A DNA stretch of 64,000 bases from CAWAYH01 sp963786195 (GTDB taxonomy: Bacteria; Acidobacteriota; Vicinamibacteria; Vicinamibacterales; 2-12-FULL-66-21): the NCBI GenBank assembly GCA_963786195.1, contig CAWAYH010000001.1:372001-436000 (forward strand), given 5' to 3'. The position numbers and the translations under genes are program-made. Below are positions 19,670-28,200 of the stretch, one piece after another; position 1 is the first letter of the stretch, and each line of letters starts with the position of its first letter. The notes beneath the pieces are model-generated. The model was given only the letters and a program-made list of their open reading frames with translations, did not search any database and was not told the DNA's origin.

Positions 19670-20451
19670 CTCAACTCCAGCACCGGCTCGATCGCTCCGT
19701 CGTGATCCAGGCGAAGGCGGAAACCGTGTTCAGTTTTTTCACCGACACCGGCCGTTGGGCCGCATGGTGGGGCGCAGGATCGACGATCGATGCGAAACCC
19801 GGCGGCCGCGTCCAGATCCGGCATCCCGGAGGCGTCGAGGTCACCGGCGAGGTGCTCGAGGTCGTGCCGCCGGAGCGCATCGTCTTCACCTACGGCAACG
19901 CGACCGGTTCGCCCATCCCGCCAGGCGGTTCACGTGTGACGATCCGGCTCGAACCGCGCGATGTCGGAACCCGGCTTCACCTCGTCCACGAATTCGCCGA
20001 GGCGGGCGTTCGGGACGAATACGTTCAGGGCTGGCGTTATCAGCTGTCCGTCTTCGGCAACGTCGTGGCCGACGTGGCTCACCCCGACCCGGCACGTCGC
20101 GTGGACGCCTGGTTCGACGCATGGAACGAAAAGCAGGCCGACGCGCGTCAGCGCATGCTCGCCGCCGTGGCGTCGCCGGACGTTCGGTTCCGCGACCGAT
20201 TCAGCCTTATCGACGGGCTCGCCGACCTGGTTCCGCACATCGGCGCCGCGCAGCACTTCATGCCAGAGATGCAGATCCGGCGCGAGGGCGACGTCCGGCA
20301 CTGTCAGGGGACGCTGCTCGTCGATTGGATCGCCCGGGCTGCCGATGGGCAGGAACGGGGAAGAGGGACGAACGTTTTCGTCCTCGACCAGGCAGGGCAG
20401 ATCGAGTCGGTGACGGGCTTCTGGGCCGCTTCGAAATCAGCGGGCGCGTAG
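19666..20451 (+). CDS. SRPBCC (AHSA1-like) domain fused to a SnoaL-like domain
   Basis: 261 residues. Residues 1-145 are an AHSA1/START-like fold (VIQAKAETVFSFFTDTGRWAAWWG, GGRVQIRHPGGVEVTGEVLE, PPERIVFTYG, GTRLHLVHEF, GWRYQLSVFGNVV). Residues about 150-261 look like a SnoaL/NTF2-like domain (VDAWFDAWNEKQADARQRML, DVRFRDRFSLIDGLADLVPH, NVFVLDQAGQIESVTGFW). Both folds have a hydrophobic ligand pocket. The ligand is unknown. It shares an operon with the ArsR regulator and the following hydrolase, suggesting a small-molecule response unit. Confidence 0.8.
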   Translation: MTQLQHRLDRSVVIQAKAETVFSFFTDTGRWAAWWGAGSTIDAKPGGRVQIRHPGGVEVTGEVLEVVPPERIVFTYGNATGSPIPPGGSRVTIRLEPRDVGTRLHLVHEFAEAGVRDEYVQGWRYQLSVFGNVVADVAHPDPARRVDAWFDAWNEKQADARQRMLAAVASPDVRFRDRFSLIDGLADLVPHIGAAQHFMPEMQIRREGDVRHCQGTLLVDWIARAADGQERGRGTNVFVLDQAGQIESVTGFWAASKSAGA

Positions 20452-20454
20452 CAC

Positions 20455-21387
20455 ATGCGACCGACACTCGTCTTGGGGATGGCCGTCGGCGCGGTCGCGC
20501 TGGCGGCCGCATCGCAGAACACCGGCCGGCTCAGCACCAGCGGACTGCACTGTCGCGTCGAGGGCCGCGGTCCCGTAGTCGTACTGATCCACGCCTTTCA
20601 GATGGACCTTCGCGAATGGGACGACGTCGCGGCTGGCCTCACCTCCGAGCGTCGCGTGGTCCGTTATGACGTTCGCGGACACGGCCAGTCGAAAGTCACG
20701 AATCCTCTGCCGGCAACGACCGCCGATCTCGCGGGACTGCTCGACGAGTTGAAGATCGCACGCGCGACGCTGGTCGGCTCGTCCATGGGATCGACGATCG
20801 CCCTGGACTTTGCCGTCACCCATCCCGATCGTGTCGACCGCCTTGTGCTGATCGCCCCGGGCATTCCCGGGATCAACGTCAAGACGGATTTCAGCTGGAT
20901 GCAGCCGATCCTCGAGGCCGTGAAGAGCGGAACCCTGCAGCGGGCTTCCGAGCTCTGGTGGGATAGCCCGTTGATGGCGGGCTCCTGGCAGCGCGGGAAG
21001 GATGCCGCGCGCTATCGCCAGATCGTGCTCGAGAACTCACGCGTCTGGACGCTGCCGGCGCGGCCGCCTGCGCTCGATCCGCCAGCCGGCACGCGGCTTC
21101 GCGCGCTGCCCGTACCCATTCTCGCCGTGGCAGGGGAGCTCGATCTCTCGGCCGTCGAGACCGCGCGCATCATCGCCAACAGCGCTCCGTCGGGACGATC
21201 GCTGATTGTTCCGGCGGCGGGGCACATGCTGACGTTGGAACGGCCCGCCGACATCACGAGGCTCATTCTAGCCGCGGACAACACGGATAACACGGAAAGG
21301 GCCAATCCGCCGGAATTCAGCGAGGCATCGCGGAGTCCGGGGGCCCGAGCCGCGCGCGGGCCTCGCGGACCCATTCCAGGCTCATGA
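20455..21387 (+). CDS. Alpha/beta hydrolase, exported
   Basis: 310 residues. An N-terminal hydrophobic segment (LVLGMAVGAVALAAASQ) suggests export. The fold core follows: VVVLIHAFQMDLREWDDVA, RVVRYDVRGHGQS, nucleophile elbow VGSSMGS (Ser about 110), acid near VAGELD, and His in PAAGHMLTLERP. This is the catalytic triad of the esterase/haloperoxidase-like group. Starts 3 bp after the SRPBCC gene, so same operon. The last 35 residues (from NTDNTERANPP) come from a 'cacgga' repeat and antisense of the next gene, so the natural stop may lie nearer 21280. Confidence 0.82.
   Translation: MRPTLVLGMAVGAVALAAASQNTGRLSTSGLHCRVEGRGPVVVLIHAFQMDLREWDDVAAGLTSERRVVRYDVRGHGQSKVTNPLPATTADLAGLLDELKIARATLVGSSMGSTIALDFAVTHPDRVDRLVLIAPGIPGINVKTDFSWMQPILEAVKSGTLQRASELWWDSPLMAGSWQRGKDAARYRQIVLENSRVWTLPARPPALDPPAGTRLRALPVPILAVAGELDLSAVETARIIANSAPSGRSLIVPAAGHMLTLERPADITRLILAADNTDNTERANPPEFSEASRSPGARAARGPRGPIPGS
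21274..21300. repeat. 'acacggat' short-period repeat
   Basis: GCGGACAACACGGATAACACGGAAAGG carries two to three 'aacacgga(t)' units at the 3' end of the hydrolase frame. The same word recurs at 59811-59840. Confidence 0.6.
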
Positions 21388-23524
21388 CCAGCGCGGCCGG
21401 CGGCGGGTCCGCGCCGCGGTCGAGGAGCAGCGCACCGTCCGCTGAAACGCCCGCCAGCGAGGCGCTGCCGATCGCCCCGATGACGACCGTGCTGCCAATT
21501 CGCAGGTCGTCTGGCGCGTCCGACACCGAGGCGCGCAGCAGGCGCCCTCGCGATTCGTAATAGAGCCCATCGCGAGACCAGAGCGGCCGTTGTCCGCCTT
21601 CTGTCGAGACCACTGCCCGCCGGCCATCACGGATCCGCTGGACGTAGATCTCCCAGCGGCCCGTCTCGGTCGACTGATACGCGACGAGCTTCGAATCCGG
21701 TGAGAAGGTTGGTGCCGCTTCGTCGAACGGCCCGTTGACGAGCGGCCGAGGCTCGCCGCCCGCGATCGGAAGCACCCAGATATCGCCGCGAGTCCGATCG
21801 GTTGTTTGCGCGAACGCCAGCAGCGTCCGATCCGGTGACGCGGACTGAGGCATCGAGTGGCGGGTCGTCGCGAGCACCCGCGTCGCGGTGTTCCCGCCGT
21901 CAGCATCGCGTCTCCAGATCTCGAACGCGCCGTTCGTGCGTGACGCGAAGAAGATCGTATGGCCGTCGGCCGACCAGGACGGCGAGGCGTTCGTGCCGGT
22001 ATGCGTCAGCCGGGTGCTGGCCCCGCGGACGACGTCAGCGACCCAGATGTCCGTGCGCGTGCCGTCGGCGCCGACGCCGGACAGTCGCGTTCCGTCCGGC
22101 GCGAGCGTCGCGTCTGCGAGCCGTGGGATCCCGTCGGCCACATCGCGCACTCCCGCCGGCGACCACCAGACCAGGGCCCGCCGGTGTTCCGCGGCTCCGG
22201 ACGTCGCGTAAACGAGCGAGCCGTTAACTGACAGCGCGAAGTGAGCGCGGCCATCCGCGCTCGACACGTTGCCGACGACCGTGCGGGGACCACCGCTCGT
22301 CGCGAGTCGTACGGCGTCGAAGGCGATCGCCTGCAGCTCGCCCCCGCGCGACAGGACGAGCAGGTCCTTTGCCGCCGCGCGCGCGATGCCGACGCCCGCG
22401 ACAAGCGTTCGCCACGTGACCGGGGATGGCTTCGACAGGTTTCCCGCCGCGTCCAGCGACAGTGCGCCCAGGCTGGTGGCTGTGCCTGAAGGAACGCCGT
22501 CGATCGAGAAGATCAGGACGCGAGTGTTCGGAACGACGGACGGCCAGCTGTGCCGGACTTCTCCGTCCTGCTCGCGTGGCGTTGTCAGCGTCACCGCTTC
22601 GCCGCCTTCAGCGCTGACTCGTACCAGCCCGCCGGTTGGCGACCCGGCAAAGATGATGTCGCGATCGATCCACACGCCACCCAACGCCTCTGGAGCATCA
22701 CCAAGGACGATAGGCGCCCCGCCCGAGACGGCGACTTTCTTCAGTCGCCCGTCAGCGAAAAACCCAATCCAGCCGCCGTCGGGTGAAAAGAACGGTGCGC
22801 GCGCATCCTCGGTTCCCGGCACCGGAGCCGCAGTCAGGCTGGCGAGCTCGCGCGCATACAGACGGCAGCCAGTCGCGTCACACGCGGACCACGCGAGGCG
22901 GCTTCCGTCTGCGGACAGCGCGACCGCCGGCGCTCGAGTGTCGAAGCGCGTCCCCGGCGACGGCCCGATCTCGAATCGCGCCGGCACGGGCGTATCCACC
23001 TGACGGCCGCGGGTGAGCTGCCAGACGGCCGCGATCGCGATCGCGGCGCAGAGGGCTGCCATGCTCCACGGCACGAGGTGGCCGCCGATAGACGGAGAGA
23101 CGGCCTGCGGCGTGTCCGCGGATGTCTCGCCGATCGAACGCGACCGATCGATCGACCCGCTATCGCTCCCGGAGACGGGTGCCACGAAACGATAGCCGCG
23201 CCGATGGAGCGTCTGCACGTATGTCGGTGACTGCGGATCGTCGCCCAGCGTCTGGCGAAGCACGCTGACGGCCTCGGCGAGCGATGTGTCGGTGACGAAC
23301 GCGTCCTTCCAGACCGTGTCAATCAGCTCCTGGCGGGGTACGACGTCGCCGGCCCGGTCGAGGAGCAGCTCGAGAACACCCAGAACCCGCGGCGGTAGCG
23401 CGAGCTCCTCGGTCCCCCGGCGGAGCAGCCGGCTGTTCGGATCGAACGTGAACGCACCGAAGACGATCAGCGGCTGTCGGTGCCGCTCGCGGGCTGCGGC
23501 CGCCGAACTGTGGGTCGCAGGCAT
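21317..23524 (-). CDS. Winged-helix DNA-binding protein fused to a TolB-like WD40 propeller
   Basis: 735 residues. An OmpR/CadC-type winged helix (residues about 20-115: FGAFTFDPNSRLLRRGTEEL, LVPRVLGVLELLLDR-like helix, VSVLRQTLGDDPQSPTYVQT, HRRGYRFVAPV) is followed by one transmembrane helix (MAALCAAIAIAAVWQL). The periplasmic part is a PD40/TolB-like beta-propeller with repeated FSPDG-type motifs (APFFSPDGGWIGFFADG, SWSADGHTIFF, TFSPDSKLVAYQS). This is a one-component membrane regulator like ToxR/CadC, a layout abundant in Acidobacteriota. It is divergent from the amino-acid permease across 152 bp, which it may control. Inferred from position. Confidence 0.85.
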   Translation of the reverse strand: MPATHSSAAAARERHRQPLIVFGAFTFDPNSRLLRRGTEELALPPRVLGVLELLLDRAGDVVPRQELIDTVWKDAFVTDTSLAEAVSVLRQTLGDDPQSPTYVQTLHRRGYRFVAPVSGSDSGSIDRSRSIGETSADTPQAVSPSIGGHLVPWSMAALCAAIAIAAVWQLTRGRQVDTPVPARFEIGPSPGTRFDTRAPAVALSADGSRLAWSACDATGCRLYARELASLTAAPVPGTEDARAPFFSPDGGWIGFFADGRLKKVAVSGGAPIVLGDAPEALGGVWIDRDIIFAGSPTGGLVRVSAEGGEAVTLTTPREQDGEVRHSWPSVVPNTRVLIFSIDGVPSGTATSLGALSLDAAGNLSKPSPVTWRTLVAGVGIARAAAKDLLVLSRGGELQAIAFDAVRLATSGGPRTVVGNVSSADGRAHFALSVNGSLVYATSGAAEHRRALVWWSPAGVRDVADGIPRLADATLAPDGTRLSGVGADGTRTDIWVADVVRGASTRLTHTGTNASPSWSADGHTIFFASRTNGAFEIWRRDADGGNTATRVLATTRHSMPQSASPDRTLLAFAQTTDRTRGDIWVLPIAGGEPRPLVNGPFDEAAPTFSPDSKLVAYQSTETGRWEIYVQRIRDGRRAVVSTEGGQRPLWSRDGLYYESRGRLLRASVSDAPDDLRIGSTVVIGAIGSASLAGVSADGALLLDRGADPPPAALVMSLEWVREARARLGPPDSAMPR

Positions 23525-23676
23525 GGAAAAACCGATGGTATCCCGGCTTTGAGAAGAACTTGTAGGTTTCTTCCGGGCGTTTTGACCGCTGGTTCATGAC
23601 TTGCCGCGCGGCGTACGAGCACACTCGCCCGCATGGACCGCTCTCGCCGAGACGCGAGGGTGGTCAGGAGACACCC

Positions 23677-25173
23677 ATGTCGATATTTGCGACCAAGAGC
23701 ATCGAAGCCATCGGCGCCGAGCAGCTGAGCGAAACGGACGGTGGGGGACTACAGCGCGTCCTGGGTCCGCAGCAGCTCGTCATGCTTGGCGTCGGGGCCA
23801 TCATTGGCACCGGCATTTTCGTACTGACGGGTCAGGCCGCCGCCGCCAATGCCGGGCCGTCCATCGTGATATCGATGGTGCTGGCCGGACTGACGAGCGT
23901 CCTTGCCGCGCTCTGCTACTCGGAATTCGCCGCCAGCGTGCCGGTCGCCGGGTCGGCCTACACCTATGCCTATGCGACGCTCGGCGAGCTGGTGGCCTGG
24001 ATCATCGGCTGGGACCTGATTCTCGAGTACGCGCTCGGCGCGGCGACCGTGGCGGTCGGCTGGTCAGGCAACTTCGTGACGCTCCTGAACCAGTTCGGGC
24101 TCACATTTCCGGCGGCGCTCAGCGCGGCACCCGGAACCCTCGTGCTCGTCCCCGGCGGCGATCCGGTGACGGCGGTGTTCAACGTGCCCGCCGTACTCGT
24201 GACGATCGCGGTGACCGCGCTCCTCATCGTCGGCGTCAGCGAATCGGCGTCCGTCAACGCCGCCATCGTCGTCGTCAAGGTCGCCGTCGTGCTCATCGTG
24301 ATTGCGGCCGGCGCCTTTTTCATCGTCCCGGCCAACTGGCACCCGTTCATTCCGGAGAACACGGGCCGCTTCGGCGAGTACGGGTGGAGCGGCATCCTCC
24401 GGGGGGCGGGCGTCATCTTCTTCGCGTACATTGGCTTCGATGCCGTCTCGACGTCCGCGCAGGAGGCTCGGGATCCGCAGCGGGACATGCCGCGCGGCAT
24501 CCTCGGATCGCTGGCGATCTGCACCGTGCTTTACGTGCTCGTGTCTGGCGTCATGGTGGGGCTCGTGCCGTACAAGGAGATGCTGAATCAGCCGGCGCCG
24601 CTCGTGACGGCGATTGATGCGGCGGCGGCTCGCGCGGCGGGCACGCCCTGGGCGGGCCCGATGGATGTCGTGAGGATCCTCGTGACGGTGGGCGCGCTTG
24701 CGGGTCTCAGCTCCGTGATGGTCGTGACCATGCTGGCGCAGCCGCGCATCTTCATGTCGATGTCGAAGGACGGCCTCCTTCCCGCGTGGGCCAGGCGGGT
24801 GCACCCGCGCTTTCACACCCCGTACATGTCCACGCTCGTCACGGGCGTGGTCGTCGCAGTGGCCGCCGGACTCACACCGATTGCGACGCTCGGCGCCCTT
24901 GTGAGCATCGGCACGCTGCTCGCCTTCGTCATTGTGTCCATCGGCATCATCATCCTCAGGCGTTCGCGGCCCGACCTGCCGCGGCCGTTCCGTATGCCGC
25001 TGGTCCCCCTGCTGCCTGTCCTGTCGGCCCTCGTCAGCCTCGTGCTGATGCTCAGCCTGCCCTGGAATACGTGGGAGCGCCTGATCCTGTGGATGGCCGT
25101 GGGGGTGGTGTTCTACTTCGCGTACGGATACCGGAGGAGTCGATTGCGCCTGGCGCAATCAGCGCACGGCTAG
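23677..25173 (+). CDS. APC-family cationic amino-acid permease
   Basis: 498 residues, about 12 transmembrane helices. The TM1 motif MLGVGAIIGTGIFVLTGQAA and the TM6 region FFAYIGFDAVSTSAQEARDP are typical of the CAT/YfnA-like branch of amino acid-polyamine-organocation transporters. They take up amino acids by proton coupling. The ATG at 23677 has AGGAG (about 23665) at good spacing. The N-terminal cytoplasmic part (FATKSIEAIGAEQLSETDGGGLQRVLGP) matches this branch. The 3' end overlaps the convergent cupredoxin gene by 15 bp. Confidence 0.92.
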   Translation: MSIFATKSIEAIGAEQLSETDGGGLQRVLGPQQLVMLGVGAIIGTGIFVLTGQAAAANAGPSIVISMVLAGLTSVLAALCYSEFAASVPVAGSAYTYAYATLGELVAWIIGWDLILEYALGAATVAVGWSGNFVTLLNQFGLTFPAALSAAPGTLVLVPGGDPVTAVFNVPAVLVTIAVTALLIVGVSESASVNAAIVVVKVAVVLIVIAAGAFFIVPANWHPFIPENTGRFGEYGWSGILRGAGVIFFAYIGFDAVSTSAQEARDPQRDMPRGILGSLAICTVLYVLVSGVMVGLVPYKEMLNQPAPLVTAIDAAAARAAGTPWAGPMDVVRILVTVGALAGLSSVMVVTMLAQPRIFMSMSKDGLLPAWARRVHPRFHTPYMSTLVTGVVVAVAAGLTPIATLGALVSIGTLLAFVIVSIGIIILRRSRPDLPRPFRMPLVPLLPVLSALVSLVLMLSLPWNTWERLILWMAVGVVFYFAYGYRRSRLRLAQSAHG

Positions 25174-25536
25174 CTGCCCCTTCATCTTCCGGCAGCGGTC
25201 GTCCTGGGTGAGGTTGCAGTAGAACTCGAAGGTGCCGGCCTGGTCCGCGCGGAACTCGAACGTGACCGTGTGGCCGGCGCCTGCGCGCTTGACGATCCGG
25301 TAGGCGTCCAGCGTGAAGCTGTGGGCGATGTCCTTGGCCGTGAACCGGACTTTGACCAGGTCGTCCTTCTGGACGTCGATACGTGCGGGTGAGAAGGCGA
25401 ATTGGTCCCCGTCGATCGTGATCTCGCGGACCTGCCCCTGTTCGCGGGCGGACGTTCGTGCCCAGATGATGGCTGCGAGGGCAACCCCGGCTAACGCCAG
25501 AACGGTCGTGCGCGGCCGTCGCATCATCGCATCCAT
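25159..25536 (-). CDS. Cupredoxin-like exported protein
   Basis: 125 residues. A membrane anchor or signal (TTVLALAGVALAAIIWA) is followed by a cupredoxin beta-sandwich: FAFSPARIDVQKDDLVKVRF, the His ligand region KDIAHSFTLDAYRI, and FRADQAGTFEFYCN leading to CNLTQDDRCRKMKG. The C-terminal loop keeps two cysteines and a methionine but lacks the usual CuA histidine between them. Copper binding may therefore be altered. Resembles the cupredoxin domain of COX2/NosZ-like proteins. It may deliver copper or electrons. It follows pnp after 57 bp with a hairpin between. Confidence 0.75.
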   Translation of the reverse strand: MDAMMRRPRTTVLALAGVALAAIIWARTSAREQGQVREITIDGDQFAFSPARIDVQKDDLVKVRFTAKDIAHSFTLDAYRIVKRAGAGHTVTFEFRADQAGTFEFYCNLTQDDRCRKMKGQLAVR

Positions 25537-25567
25537 GGGCCGTCTCCCAGGGGTACAGACGCCAGGG

Positions 25568-25586
25568 CGGGCGGTTTGGCCGCCCG
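25568..25586 (-). terminator. GC-rich hairpin after pnp
   Basis: CGGGCGG (25568-25574) pairs with CCGCCCG (25580-25586) around a 5-nt loop, just past the pnp stop. There is no strong T-run on the minus strand, so it may be a 3'-end stabiliser rather than an efficient terminator. Confidence 0.4.
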
Positions 25587-25593
25587 TTCGTCC

Positions 25594-27735
25594 CTATTCC
25601 TTTTTGGCGGGCTCCCGTCTCTCTTCTCGGCGGGGGCCTTCCGCGCCTGCAGCCGGCGGCGGCAGCAGGACCTTGCGGCTGAGCCTGATCTTGCCAGAGG
25701 GATCGATATTGATGACCTTGACCATCACCTGCTCGCCTTCCTTGAGCTCGTCGCGCACGTCCTTCACCCGGTAGTGCGCGATCTCGGAGACGTGCAGGAG
25801 GCCATCCAGCCCCGGCATGATCTCGACGAACGCGCCGAAATCGGTGATGCGCTGAACCTTGCCCATGTAGGTCTTGTTCAGCTCGGGCGTCGCGGTGAGC
25901 TCCTGGATGATGCCGATCGCCTTCTGCGCCGACGCCTCGTCGACCGACGCGACGTTCACGCGTCCGTCGTCTTCGACGTCGATTTTGACGCCGGTCCGCT
26001 CGATGATGCTGCGGATCATCTTGCCTCCCGGCCCGATGACGTCGCGAATCTTGTCGACGGGGATCCGGATCGTGACGATTCGCGGGGCGTAGGAGGATAC
26101 CTCGGTGCGCGGCGTGCTGAGCGTGCTCTGCATCTTGCTCAGGATGAACATGCGGCCCTGACGCGCCTGCTCGAGCGCCTTGCGCAGAATCTCGGTCGTG
26201 ATGCCGGACACCTTGATGTCCATCTGCAGCGCGGTGATGCCCGCCGCGGTTCCCGCGACCTTGAAGTCCATATCCCCGTAGTGATCTTCCGCGCCGGCGA
26301 TGTCGCTCAGGATGGCGTACTTCCCGGTCTGCTCGTCCATGATGAGACCCATGGCGACGCCGGCAACCGGCGCACCGAGGGGGACACCCGCGTCCATCAT
26401 CGCCAGCGATCCGCCGCACACGGAGGCCATCGACGAGGACCCGTTGGATTCGAGGATGTCGGAGACGACGCGGATGGTGTAGGGGAATGTCTCTTCGGCG
26501 GGAATCATGGGCGCCAGCGAGCGTTCTGCCAGCGCTCCGTGGCCAACCTCGCGCCGGCCGGGGCCGCGCAGAAACGCGACCTCGCCGACCGAGAATGGCG
26601 GGAAGTTGTAGTGGAGCATGAAGCGCTTCCACGTCTCACCGTCGACCATCTCGATTTTCTGCTGATCTTCCGCCGTGCCGAGGGTGGCGGTCACGAGGGC
26701 CTGGGTCTCGCCACGAGTGAACACCGCCGATCCGTGCGTGCGCGGCAGGACGCCGACCTCGATGTTGATGGCGCGAATCTCGTCGAAGGCACGGCCATCG
26801 AGGCGGCGCCCGCGTTCGAGCGCCTCGTCGCGCATCACCTTCTCCTTCAGCTCCTTGAAGATGTGCTTGGCCTCGGTGCGGCGCTCGACCTCGCCTTCCG
26901 GAATACCCGCGATCAACTCCTCGAGTAACTGGTCCACGCGGTCGTAGTTCTCGAGCTTGCCCGTGATCCGCATCGCTTCGCTCAGCGGCACGTAGACCTT
27001 CTCTTCGACCTCGCGGTAGAAGTCGTGTCCGATTTCCCTCTTCGCCACCTTCAGCTTCGGTTTGCCGGCTTCCTGCGCCAGCGTATCGATGCTCGCGACG
27101 ATGTCGCGGATGGCGGCGTGCGCCCGTTCGAGCGCCTGCACCATCTCTTCCTCGGTGACTTCCTTGGCGCCGGCCTCGACCATCACAATCGCGTCGCGCG
27201 TCCCCGCCACGACGAGATCCAGCCGGCTGCGCCTGCGCTCCTCGTACGTGGGGTTGACGATGAACGTACCGTCGATCAGGCCCATGCGGACGCCGGCAAT
27301 CGTCTTCGTAAAGGGGATGCTCGACAGCGCCAGTGCCGCCGACGCGCCGGTGATCGCGAGCACGTCGCTGTCGTTCTCGGCGTCGGCCGAGAGGACGAGC
27401 GCGATGATCTGCGTTTCATGCCGCCAGCCCGCAGGGAACAGCGGCCGGATCGGCCGGTCGATCTGACGGCTGGTCAGGACCTCTTTCTCGCTCGGCTTGC
27501 CCTCGCGCTTGAAGAAGCCGCCGGGAATCCGGCCGGACGCGTACGTGTACTCGCGGTAGTCGACCGTCAGCGGGAGGAAGTCGATGCCCTCTCGAGGATT
27601 GGAGGCCGCGCAGGCCGTGACGAGCACCATGGTGTCGCCGGAACGAACGATGACCGAGCCGTCGGCTTGCTTCGCCAGGCGCCCGGTTTCGATCGACAGG
27701 GTCTGTCGACCGACGGAGATGTTGCGTGTGTGCAT
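25594..27735 (-). CDS. pnp: Polyribonucleotide nucleotidyltransferase
   Basis: 713 residues. 3'-5' phosphorolytic RNase, trimeric, part of mRNA decay. Two RNase PH-like domains are seen (DTMVLVTACAASNPREGIDF, FFKREGKPSEKEVLTSRQID, RPIRPLFPAGWRHETQII; second core AVFTRGETQALVTATLG, GLIMDEQTGKYAILSDI, GAEDHYGDMDFKVAGT). Then come a KH domain (IRDVIGPGGKMIRSIIERTG) and an S1 domain (GKVQRITDFGAFVEIMPGLD, GLLHVSEI). The Pro/Glu-rich tail is EGPRREERREPAKKE. Intact frame. Lies after rpsO with a hairpin-forming spacer, the classic order. Confidence 0.98.
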   Translation of the reverse strand: MHTRNISVGRQTLSIETGRLAKQADGSVIVRSGDTMVLVTACAASNPREGIDFLPLTVDYREYTYASGRIPGGFFKREGKPSEKEVLTSRQIDRPIRPLFPAGWRHETQIIALVLSADAENDSDVLAITGASAALALSSIPFTKTIAGVRMGLIDGTFIVNPTYEERRRSRLDLVVAGTRDAIVMVEAGAKEVTEEEMVQALERAHAAIRDIVASIDTLAQEAGKPKLKVAKREIGHDFYREVEEKVYVPLSEAMRITGKLENYDRVDQLLEELIAGIPEGEVERRTEAKHIFKELKEKVMRDEALERGRRLDGRAFDEIRAINIEVGVLPRTHGSAVFTRGETQALVTATLGTAEDQQKIEMVDGETWKRFMLHYNFPPFSVGEVAFLRGPGRREVGHGALAERSLAPMIPAEETFPYTIRVVSDILESNGSSSMASVCGGSLAMMDAGVPLGAPVAGVAMGLIMDEQTGKYAILSDIAGAEDHYGDMDFKVAGTAAGITALQMDIKVSGITTEILRKALEQARQGRMFILSKMQSTLSTPRTEVSSYAPRIVTIRIPVDKIRDVIGPGGKMIRSIIERTGVKIDVEDDGRVNVASVDEASAQKAIGIIQELTATPELNKTYMGKVQRITDFGAFVEIMPGLDGLLHVSEIAHYRVKDVRDELKEGEQVMVKVINIDPSGKIRLSRKVLLPPPAAGAEGPRREERREPAKKE

Positions 27736-27756
27736 TGTGTGTCTCTGATGCTTGTG

Positions 27757-27834
27757 GAGCTAAGGGACAAGGGACAGGGACAAGGCGACAAGGGAGTCGC
27801 TTTCTCCCTTGTCCCTTCTCCCTTGTCCATTTTG
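27757..27834 (-). repeat. rpsO-pnp intergenic hairpin built from 'gggacaa' repeats
   Basis: GGGACAAGGGACAGGGACAAGGCGACAAGGGAG-type units are followed by their inverted form CTCCCTTGTCCCTTCTCCCTTGTCC. They form a long imperfect stem around a short loop (about 27791-27806). In other bacteria this spacer carries a processing hairpin upstream of pnp. Here that hairpin is made of a short-period degenerate repeat. It could terminate, be cleaved by an RNase, or both. Confidence 0.7.
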
Positions 27835-28104
27835 CTATTTCCTGATTCCCAACCGCTTGATCAGCTCCGAATAGCGATCCGTGTCCTTCCGCTTCAGGTA
27901 GTCGAGCAGTCTGCGCCGCTGACCGACCAGTTTCAGCAGGCCCCGGCGCGAATGGTGGTCCTTGGCGTGTGTCTTGAAATGTTCCGTCAGGTAGTTGATC
28001 CGCTCGCTGAGGAGCGCGACCTGAACTTCGGGTGAGCCGGTGTCTGTGGTGTGGGTTTTGTACGAGCCGATGATGTCCGTTTTGCGATCCTTGCTCAGCG
28101 TCAC
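27835..28104 (-). CDS. rpsO: 30S ribosomal protein S15
   Basis: 89 residues, exactly the usual S15 length. It shows TGSPEVQVALLSERINYLTE, HFKTHAKDHHSRRGLLKLVG, QRRRLLDYLKRKD and YSELIKRLGIRK. Primary 16S rRNA binder in the platform of the small subunit. The GGT GAC CTC-type upstream sequence supplies a ribosome site. Lies between truB and pnp. Confidence 0.98.
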   Translation of the reverse strand: MTLSKDRKTDIIGSYKTHTTDTGSPEVQVALLSERINYLTEHFKTHAKDHHSRRGLLKLVGQRRRLLDYLKRKDTDRYSELIKRLGIRK

Positions 28105-28200
28105 AGGTGACCTCCACGCACGCCCCAGAACTCGGTGAGGTCGCCATCACCGCACCAGGCCGCCGTGTTCCGAATTTACAATTCCAAGCGACTCAATATC

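Noticed and set aside
25576..26928. Plus-strand open frame across pnp
   Set aside because: Shadow of the intact pnp gene; no ribosome site or domain.
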